In this document: positions 26,664 through 32,260 of the stretch, piece by piece
How positions within the stretch are numbered: position 1 is the first letter of the stretch
How the letters are laid out: the number at the start of each line of letters is the position of its first letter
Origin: a bacterium
GTDB lineage: Bacteria > Thermosulfidibacterota > Thermosulfidibacteria > Thermosulfidibacterales > Thermosulfidibacteraceae
Assembly: GCA_027033775.1 (NCBI GenBank)
Contig: JALVKL010000135.1
Span: forward strand, 1 to 32,260
Direction: 5' to 3'
Length of the DNA stretch: 32,260 nucleotides
The notes under the pieces: model-generated
Seen by the model: the letters and a program-made list of their open reading frames with translations, nothing else
Database searches by the model: none
What the model was told of the DNA's origin: nothing
Translations under genes and position numbers: made by a program

Positions 26664-27713
26664 TCAGCTTTTGGGAGAGATCAGCTCGTTTACCTTTGTG
26701 ATTTCCTCTTTGCTGCCCAAAACAATCAGATTGTCTCCAGCCATAAGCTTTTCATCGGGATAGGGATTTCTGACAAGATTTCCCTCTCTGATAATGGCTA
26801 TGACTGTAACCCCAGTTTTTCTTCTTAAATCCAGCTCCGCCAATGATTTACCCACTACAGGAGAGTCTTCTCTTACTGTAATCTCTTCCAAATAAAGTTT
26901 AGTATCCCTTGTTGTTGCAAATTCCACAAAATCAACAACAAGAGGCCTGAGGGCAGCATAAGCCAGTCTCACAGCTCCAATGGTGTAGGGGGTAACCACC
27001 TTGTCAGCACCAGCTTTGTACAGTTTTTTCTCATTTTCTGGACTATTTGCCCTTGCAACAACCCTTATGTTTGGATTCAGCTCCTTGGCGGCAAGGATGA
27101 GGAAAAGATTGTCAGCATCCGAACCTAAAGCTGCTATGAGGGCACTTGCCCGTTCTATTCCTGCTTTTATTAAAGCTTCAGTTTCTGTTGTATCTTTAAA
27201 AACAAAAAGATACCCTTTAGATTCTGCGTGTTCTATCCTTTCGGGATCGGAATCTATAACCACAAAAGGCACATTCTCTTTAACAAGCTCTTCGCATATT
27301 CTTTCTCCAACTCTGCCAAAGCCACATACAATTATGTGATCTTTGAGTCGCTTCATCTTATCCTCCATTTTGCGCAGATAGAATAATTTTTTCACCTCTC
27401 CCTCTATTAAAAACCTAGAGAAGGAGCTGACTGCATAGGCAAAGGTTCCCACTCCTGCTATTATTAGCCCTGAGGTAAAGATTTTACCAACATTGCTTAA
27501 GGGCTTAACCTCTTTAAATCCAACAGTGGAGAGGGTGATTATAGTCATGTACAGGGCATCTATAAACTTCATCTTTTCTATAAGGATATACCCGGCAACT
27601 CCCAAAGTGGTCACACTTAATATGAGGGAAAATACTATTAGGAGTTGGTTTCTTAGTCGGACCTTAAACTTTTCTAAATAGTCAATTTCCCATCCTTCAT
27701 AAGCAGAACCCAT
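26664..27713 (-). CDS. Two-TM potassium channel with RCK (TrkA-N and TrkA-C) domains
   Basis: The 349-aa protein has TM1 (about residues 23-45), a pore loop with [15 protein letters not shown]2 (about 80-98), then an RCK domain beginning [18 protein letters not shown] with the Rossmann GFGRVG motif (131-136), and a C-terminal TrkA-C domain ([34 protein letters not shown]). This is the MthK/Kch type of ligand-gated K+ channel. The selectivity filter reads TVGF followed by KE instead of the usual GD. ATG 27713 has GAGGT nine bases upstream and lies inside the end of the aminopeptidase gene, a 40-nt overlap, so the two are probably co-transcribed. Confidence 0.92.
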   Translation of the reverse strand: MGSAYEGWEIDYLEKFKVRLRNQLLIVFSLILSVTTLGVAGYILIEKMKFIDALYMTIITLSTVGFKEVKPLSNVGKIFTSGLIIAGVGTFAYAVSSFSRFLIEGEVKKLFYLRKMEDKMKRLKDHIIVCGFGRVGERICEELVKENVPFVVIDSDPERIEHAESKGYLFVFKDTTETEALIKAGIERASALIAALGSDADNLFLILAAKELNPNIRVVARANSPENEKKLYKAGADKVVTPYTIGAVRLAYAALRPLVVDFVEFATTRDTKLYLEEITVREDSPVVGKSLAELDLRRKTGVTVIAIIREGNLVRNPYPDEKLMAGDNLIVLGSKEEITKVNELISPKS

Positions 27714-28795
27714 CTATTATCAACCTCTATCTCTACTGTGGGACTGAATACAACATAATCCTGATGAAAGGAAGCTTTCACCTTACCCCCAAAGGTTGAA
27801 TTGTCACCAAAAGCGATATGAATAGTTCCCAATATCTTTTCTGCTTCAAGTATGTTGTCTGGCCTTTTGGCTTTAGGATTTGTGCCTATCCCTAACTCTG
27901 CCACATTTGATGCGTTTTCTATTTTAGAGAATACATCCTTTAAATACCCAGCATACTCGTCCTCTCCCTTCACCTCTTTTGCTTTTCCTTCATGAATTTC
28001 TATTTTAACAGAAGAGGAGAGCTTTTTTGTTGGAGCCCATTCTATAACTAAAATACCTTCAGTTTTGCCTTCCACAGGGGCAATGAAAGCCTCACCGGCG
28101 GGAAGGTTACTAAAGGAGCCAGGAAGGCTTAAGTCCCCAGTATCGGAAATGGCCTCTCTTTCATAAAGGGGAATTTCCATTTCGGTTCCATTTTTGGCGT
28201 ACACTTTAGCTTTGTCAGCAGCAGTTAGAAGATCCACCAATTTTTCTGTTAAAGGTTTCAATTCCTCAGGATCAACATCAAGGCATGTGTAAAGCATCAC
28301 CTCATCAAAAAGGGGCATACTGGCGTATCTGGCTCCGTTATCTGTTAACAATCTCCTAAAGACAGTATGGCTTGTGGAGAAATTGGAAAGGGCAACAACA
28401 ATATCAGGACGTGAGTCCTTATAATTTTTTGAGGTTTCAAGAAGTTTTTGGTAATTTATCCTTTGCTTATTCAGTATTTTCTCAAAGACGCCTCTATTCT
28501 TCAGTAATTCGATAAATTCCTCTTCCCATGCAGCTTTCCACACCTCTTCAGGGGGCTCTTCTCCGTGTCTCATGGTTGAAGGGTACACCACAAGGGTCGG
28601 TTTTAACTCCAAACTTTTTGCCGCATCAAAAAAGATTTTGGCTATATTTTTCAGATTTTCCCTTCTTTTTCTTTCTTCATCTGACAGGCTCTCTTTTTTA
28701 TTTATCTCGTCCACCAAAATTAAAGCCCTTTCTTTAGGTTTTGCTTTGAAGTTTCTTATAAAAACCTTTCTGGCTATCTCTAACTTTTTCCGCAT
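27674..28795 (-). CDS. M29-type (thermophilic-type) aminopeptidase
   Basis: The protein of about 373 aa shows features of the M29/AmpS metallo-aminopeptidase family: the [21 protein letters not shown] segment, [15 protein letters not shown], the metal-ligand region [21 protein letters not shown], and [18 protein letters not shown] near the C-terminus. These enzymes remove N-terminal residues from peptides in the cytoplasm using two divalent metals. The tracked TTG start at 28831 adds 12 basic residues; I prefer ATG 28795 ([12 protein letters not shown]), though its ribosome site is weak. It is divergent from feoA across a short intergenic region that contains the 16-bp palindrome. Its 3' end overlaps the K+ channel gene. 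Confidence 0.8.
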   Translation of the reverse strand: MRKKLEIARKVFIRNFKAKPKERALILVDEINKKESLSDEERKRRENLKNIAKIFFDAAKSLELKPTLVVYPSTMRHGEEPPEEVWKAAWEEEFIELLKNRGVFEKILNKQRINYQKLLETSKNYKDSRPDIVVALSNFSTSHTVFRRLLTDNGARYASMPLFDEVMLYTCLDVDPEELKPLTEKLVDLLTAADKAKVYAKNGTEMEIPLYEREAISDTGDLSLPGSFSNLPAGEAFIAPVEGKTEGILVIEWAPTKKLSSSVKIEIHEGKAKEVKGEDEYAGYLKDVFSKIENASNVAELGIGTNPKAKRPDNILEAEKILGTIHIAFGDNSTFGGKVKASFHQDYVVFSPTVEIEVDNRWVLLMKDGKLTI

Positions 28796-28813
28796 AATTT
28801 TATACTTTACCTT

Positions 28814-28842
28814 TTGAATAAGTTTTGACAATAGTGTATATT
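28814..28842 (+). promoter_or_regulatory. feoA: Candidate promoter of the feoA-feoA-feoB operon
   Basis: TTGAAT (28814-28819), a 17-nt spacer and TATATT (28837-28842). An overlapping alternative is TTGACA at 28825-28830 with TATAAG at 28846-28851, but its 15-nt spacer is short. Both would start transcription at or beside the 16-bp palindrome. Confidence 0.45.
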
Positions 28843-28850
28843 AATTATAA

Positions 28851-28866
28851 GTTAGTTTAAACTAAC
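28851..28866. promoter_or_regulatory. 16-bp palindrome before feoA, DtxR/IdeR-box-like operator
   Basis: GTTAGTTTAAACTAAC is a perfect palindrome. It keeps TTAG and CTAA half-sites six bases apart, as in the DtxR/IdeR-type box TTAGGTTAACCTAA. It sits just after the predicted feoA start point and ahead of the ribosome site AAGGAGG. A minus-strand TATAAT at 28849-28844 suggests that it could also affect the aminopeptidase gene. The symmetry is seen; the regulator is inferred. Confidence 0.6.
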
Positions 28867-28877
28867 AAGGAGGAAAT

Positions 28878-29123
28878 ATGAGACCCTTAACCTCGTATTC
28901 GGAAGGGGAAAAGGCTAAGGTGGTATTGATAGCTGGTGGAAGGGGAATAAAGAACAGGTTAGAAGCTATGGGTCTTGTTCCAGGTGCTGTTGTTGAGGTT
29001 ATAAAACCGGCTCCAGGGCCGGTTATAATAAAGGTAAATTCATCAAGGATTGTGCTTGGTTTTGGCGAGGCTATGAAAGTTTATTGTGAGGATGCTTCAG
29101 ATGCCTTTGGTAAAGCTGTCTGA
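28878..29123 (+). CDS. feoA: FeoA family protein (first copy)
   Basis: The 81-aa protein is a single FeoA SH3-like domain: EGEKAKVVLIAGGRGIKNRLEAMGLVPGAVVEVIKPAPGPVIIKVNSSRIVLGFGEAMKVYCE. The GLVPG turn and the strand spacing are typical. FeoA is a small cytoplasmic accessory of the FeoB ferrous iron transporter. AAGGAGGAAAT precedes ATG 28878. It overlaps the second feoA by 23 nt, so the genes are coupled. Confidence 0.92.
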   Translation: MRPLTSYSEGEKAKVVLIAGGRGIKNRLEAMGLVPGAVVEVIKPAPGPVIIKVNSSRIVLGFGEAMKVYCEDASDAFGKAV

Positions 29124-29334
29124 ACTTCCTGTAGGTTCAAGGGCGAAAATAGTAAAGATAGGAAACATAGGTGATCTTAAAAGAAGGTTAAGAGAGTTAG
29201 GGATAACAAAGGGTGAAGTGGTAGAGATTGAACATATAGCTCCTCTGGGAGATCCCATAGAGATAATTGTTAAAAACTCAAGGTTGTCTTTGAGAAAAGA
29301 GGAAGCTGAGCACATTGAGGTGGAGACACTGTGA
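29101..29334 (+). CDS. feoA: FeoA family protein (second copy)
   Basis: The 77-aa protein ([75 protein letters not shown]) is a FeoA domain whose end, [13 protein letters not shown], is the classic FeoA C-terminus. I prefer ATG 29101, with TGAGG nine bases upstream, over the tracked GTG 29086. It is quite different in sequence from the first FeoA, so the two may have distinct roles. It overlaps feoB by GTGA. Confidence 0.92.
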   Translation: MPLVKLSELPVGSRAKIVKIGNIGDLKRRLRELGITKGEVVEIEHIAPLGDPIEIIVKNSRLSLRKEEAEHIEVETL

Positions 29335-31469
29335 ACGGAAGAATAGTGATTGCCTTTGCTGGAAACCCCAATGTAGGTAAAACCGCTTTAATAAACGCCA
29401 TTTCAGGGGCAAAGCTTAAAATAGGCAACTGGCCAGGGGTCACTGTAGAAAAGAAAGAGGCGGAGTTTTCCTATAAGGGAAGGGATTTTCGTCTTGTGGA
29501 TTTGCCAGGGATATACAGCTTAACGCCCTATACCATTGAGGAGAGAATAGCCCAAGAATTTCTGTTAGAGGAAAGGCCAGATGTTATAGTTAATGTGGTG
29601 GATGTGACCAACTTGGAGAGGAATTTGTATCTTACCACTCAGCTAACCGAGCTTGAGATACCAATGGTTTTGGCCTTGAATATGTGGGACGATTTTAAAG
29701 CCAAGGGATACAGCTTGGATATCGTAATGCTTTCAAAGATCCTGAGGATTCCTTGTGTTCCAACGGCAGCTGTTAGAGGAAAGGGAATTGATGAGTTGTT
29801 GGATGCAGTTATAAAAGCTTACGAAGAAACAATCATTCCAGCGAAAATACGTTTTGAAAGAGTGATAGAAGACGGATTGAAAAGCATAGAAACAATGCTT
29901 CGGGAAAGAAGTATTCGGTATCCTTTGAGGTGGAGCTCTATAAAGGTCTTAGAGAGGGACGAATTCTTTTTAGAAAAGATATCGTCCCTGATATCCGATA
30001 TAGAGCCTGAAATAGAAAGTATTAGAAGAAAGATAGAGGAGCATTTTGGAGACGATATAGAAACTATTATAGCAGAGCAAAGATACGCTTTTATAAACGG
30101 ATTGGTCAAAGAGACGCTTAAAAAGCCCATAGAAAGAAAGATGGAATTAACAGATTTGATAGACAAGATTCTTCTTAACAGATTACTGGGCATGCCCATA
30201 TTTTTCTTTCTCATATACTTGGTCTTTAAGCTCACATTTGATGGAAGTGCACCCTTTATAGATTGGATTGACAGTTTTATAAATGGCTTTACAGCAAAGT
30301 GGCTCACCATAGGAATGCAACATATAGGAGTTCCTCAATGGCTTATTTCTCTTCTTATCGATGGAGTTTTGAGCGGAGTTGGGCTTGTTCTTTCCTTTGT
30401 TCCACTTATGTTCTTTCTCTATTTTTTCATGTCCCTCTTGGAGGAGAGTGGTTATATGGCAAGGGCCGCTTTTCTTATGGACAAAATCATGCATCTTGTA
30501 GGACTTCATGGGAAATCTTTCATACCTATGGTGATAGGTTTTGGGTGCAATGTTCCTGCCATTTTAGCCACCAGGATGTTGGAAAGCGAAAAGGATAGAA
30601 AGCTTACAGCCCTTTTGATACCTTTCATGTCTTGTGGAGCAAGACTGCCTATTTACGCCCTTTTTACGGGACTCTTTTTTAGAAGGCACCAAGCAGAAAT
30701 AGTCTTTTTACTTTATGTGATGGGGGTGGTAGTCTCACTTATTGTTGGTATAATACTGCAGAAAACGGTGTTCAAAGGTGAGTCTTATCCTTTTATAATG
30801 GAGTTGCCTCCGTACAGAATACCAACTGCCAAAATGCTCTGGAATTCTATATGGTTGAGGACAAGGGCCTTTATAAGAAAAGCAGGCACTGTAATAGCAT
30901 TTACAATGATAATTCTTTGGATGTTCATAAATATTCCTTACGGTGTTTCTCCGGAGAGCACAATCCTTGGAAGGACAGCAAGAACTCTATCCCCATTATT
31001 TTCCCCTTTGGGCTTTGGTAAAAATTGGAAGGCAGTGGCTGCAATTATACCTGGAACAGTAGCGAAAGAGATAATTGTAGGAGCTTTGGGACAGCTTTAC
31101 GGTATAAGTGAGGAAAAGAAAATTGAAAAAACCACTCTAAAAGAGGATATCGAAAATCAATTAACGGGACTAAAGGATGCTTTCATAGCTTCTATTAAGG
31201 GTTTGTTTAGCGGCTTTAAAACAAGTATATTTGAAATTAAGAAGCCTCAAACCACAGCATTTCAAAGGATCAAACAGGATTTTACACCCCTTTCAGCATT
31301 TTCGTATATGGTTTTCTGCCTTTTGTGGATGCCGTGTATAGCCACTTTAGGAGCGTTATATACTGAATTTGGTTTAAACACGCTTATTCTTTCTATTATA
31401 CTGACAACCTCAGTTCCTTACATTATATCCATGCTGGTTTACAATCTTGGAAAGCTATTATGCGGTTAG
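29331..31469 (+). CDS. feoB: Ferrous iron transport protein B
   Basis: The 712-aa FeoB has an N-terminal G domain with G1 GNPNVGKTA (11-19), G2 Thr38 in PGVTVE, G3 DLPG (57-60), and G4 NMWD (117-120), where most FeoB proteins have NMMD or NKID-like forms. A helical GDI-like spacer follows, then the membrane part with the gate-like segments [19 protein letters not shown] and [18 protein letters not shown], which include the conserved Cys residues. It imports Fe2+ across the inner membrane. It starts at GTG 29331, overlapping the feoA stop. There is no separate FeoC gene. Confidence 0.97.
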   Translation: MNGRIVIAFAGNPNVGKTALINAISGAKLKIGNWPGVTVEKKEAEFSYKGRDFRLVDLPGIYSLTPYTIEERIAQEFLLEERPDVIVNVVDVTNLERNLYLTTQLTELEIPMVLALNMWDDFKAKGYSLDIVMLSKILRIPCVPTAAVRGKGIDELLDAVIKAYEETIIPAKIRFERVIEDGLKSIETMLRERSIRYPLRWSSIKVLERDEFFLEKISSLISDIEPEIESIRRKIEEHFGDDIETIIAEQRYAFINGLVKETLKKPIERKMELTDLIDKILLNRLLGMPIFFFLIYLVFKLTFDGSAPFIDWIDSFINGFTAKWLTIGMQHIGVPQWLISLLIDGVLSGVGLVLSFVPLMFFLYFFMSLLEESGYMARAAFLMDKIMHLVGLHGKSFIPMVIGFGCNVPAILATRMLESEKDRKLTALLIPFMSCGARLPIYALFTGLFFRRHQAEIVFLLYVMGVVVSLIVGIILQKTVFKGESYPFIMELPPYRIPTAKMLWNSIWLRTRAFIRKAGTVIAFTMIILWMFINIPYGVSPESTILGRTARTLSPLFSPLGFGKNWKAVAAIIPGTVAKEIIVGALGQLYGISEEKKIEKTTLKEDIENQLTGLKDAFIASIKGLFSGFKTSIFEIKKPQTTAFQRIKQDFTPLSAFSYMVFCLLWMPCIATLGALYTEFGLNTLILSIILTTSVPYIISMLVYNLGKLLCG

Positions 31470-31478
31470 TATAAAAAC

Positions 31479-32258
31479 TTATGGAACAAACCCCAAACTT
31501 TTAGAAATCTCAAGGGCGGCTTCTTTCACCGCTTCTATAAGATGAGGGATTCTATCCTCTGTCATTCTAAATGATGGCGCCGTTATGGATAATCCTGCCA
31601 CCACATATTTGGTATAATCCTTTATGGGAGCTCCCACGCACTTAACATCTTCTTGAAATTCCTCATTGTCTATAGCATAACCCTGTTTTGCCACCTCTTC
31701 CAAATGCTTAAGCAGTTCCTCTTTATCGCATATGGTATTCGGTGTATAGGGCTTTAACCTCTCCTCTCTCAATATACTTTCAAGTTCATCCTTGGGGAGA
31801 TTGGCCAGCTGAACCTTCCCTATGGCTGTGGCATAAGCCGGTATTTGACTGCCAACCCTTGATACAACTCTAACTGTGTGGGTGGTCTCTATGTTGTCTA
31901 TATAAACAGCATATATGTTCCTTAACACCCCAAGATACACTGTTTCGTTGAATTTATCCTTCAGTTTCTTCATTACAGGCCTTGCATGTTTGATGAGCCC
32001 CATTTGATATTTAAATATCAGACTCAACTCAAAAACCTTAGGTCCTAATCTATAACATTCTGTTTTAGGATTCTGCTCTATATACCCTCTATACTCTAAA
32101 GTTGCCAATATTCTGAAAACGTTGTTTTTATGCAGGCCCAATTTCTGAGAAAGTTCAGTTACTCCCATTTCCTCTTTATCCGTATAACAGCATAAGAGCT
32201 GGAGTGCATGATCTACTGCTTTTACTAACGGTATTTCCTTTTTAGCTTTTTTCCTCAT
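31479..32258 (-). CDS. IclR-family transcriptional regulator
   Basis: The 259-aa protein has the N-terminal winged helix (VKAVDHALQLLCCYTDKEEMGVTELSQKLGLHKNNVFRILATLEYRGYIEQNPKTECYRLG) and the C-terminal IclR effector domain (VYLGVLRNIYAVYIDNIE, SQIPAYATAIGKVQLA, GYAIDNEEFQEDVKCVGAPI, AGLSITAPSFRM). IclR proteins often control catabolism of aromatic or short acids. The length is full for the family and the ATG at 32258 is plausible, but only 2 bases remain before the window edge, so a longer start cannot be excluded. It converges on feoB with a 9-bp gap. Its target is unknown; genes beyond the right edge are the likeliest. Confidence 0.9.
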   Translation of the reverse strand: MRKKAKKEIPLVKAVDHALQLLCCYTDKEEMGVTELSQKLGLHKNNVFRILATLEYRGYIEQNPKTECYRLGPKVFELSLIFKYQMGLIKHARPVMKKLKDKFNETVYLGVLRNIYAVYIDNIETTHTVRVVSRVGSQIPAYATAIGKVQLANLPKDELESILREERLKPYTPNTICDKEELLKHLEEVAKQGYAIDNEEFQEDVKCVGAPIKDYTKYVVAGLSITAPSFRMTEDRIPHLIEAVKEAALEISKSLGFVP

Positions 32259-32260
32259 AA

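Noticed and set aside
26653-26680. Possible terminator between lon and the K+ channel gene
   Set aside because: Only a 5-bp AAGCT/AGCTT stem with a short T-run can be drawn, too weak to call.
30183-30509. Minus-strand 108-aa and 163-aa ORFs inside feoB
   Set aside because: Antisense to conserved FeoB membrane and G-domain regions; no support.
31470-31478. Terminator between feoB and the IclR gene
   Set aside because: The 9-bp gap and nearby sequence show no convincing GC-rich hairpin with a T-tract.
1-32260. Mobile elements, CRISPR arrays, rRNA and tRNA genes, toxin-antitoxin or phage-defence systems
   Set aside because: No transposase, integrase, regular direct-repeat array, tRNA-like cloverleaf or defence-family protein was recognised on reading the window and its ORFs.

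Overview
The window looks like chromosomal DNA from a Gram-negative bacterium, probably anaerobic and possibly thermophilic. TolC/HlyD efflux parts and a lipoprotein imply an outer membrane. A CoA-centred acid catabolism and an FeoAAB ferrous-iron system fit anoxic life. Arg codons are mostly AGA/AGG, and the proteins are rich in Lys, Glu, Ile and Val. The phylum cannot be fixed from the sequence alone; a Thermodesulfobacteriota- or Deferribacterota-like host is only a guess. No rRNA, tRNA, CRISPR array, transposase or integrase was seen. Coding density is very high and no gene-free stretch exceeds 300 bases.

Left part (1-11 kb), acyl/aryl-CoA metabolism. A PaaK-family aryl-CoA ligase (cut by the window edge) and the beta subunit of an indolepyruvate-type 2-oxoacid:ferredoxin oxidoreductase run leftwards. 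Divergent from them is a thiolase with its DUF35 Zn-ribbon/OB-fold partner. The divergent promoters share a perfect palindrome. Three unrelated genes follow: a TIGR01777-type NAD(P)-binding protein, a small secreted protein, and a CsgG-like lipoprotein with a C-terminal SH3b domain. Then come two consecutive pairs of family III (CaiB/BaiF) CoA-transferase genes, with a PaaI-type hotdog thioesterase inserted between the pairs on the other strand. In each pair one subunit has the catalytic Asp and the other has Trp there, so each pair probably forms a heteromeric CoA-transferase of the kind known for BbsEF. With the thiolase/DUF35 pair (compare BbsAB), this suggests an anaerobic pathway for aromatic or dicarboxylic acids through CoA esters. 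The substrate is unknown.

Middle part (11-26.7 kb). A MarR regulator gene is followed by a long, tightly overlapping rightward operon: TetR regulator, TolC-type outer-membrane channel, EmrA-like adaptor, YbhG-like adaptor, tandem-NBD ABC ATPase, two ABC-2 permeases and an EmrB-like MFS pump. An ABC tripartite exporter is thus nested inside an MFS tripartite exporter, and both may share one TolC. The MFS gene overlaps tig, which continues into clpP, clpX and lon, so the housekeeping chaperone/protease cluster sits directly behind the efflux operon.

Right part (26.7-32.3 kb). A TrkA-domain K+ channel and an M29-type aminopeptidase run leftwards. Divergent from them is feoA-feoA-feoB, preceded by a perfect 16-bp palindrome that resembles DtxR/IdeR iron boxes. 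An IclR-family regulator on the minus strand ends the window.
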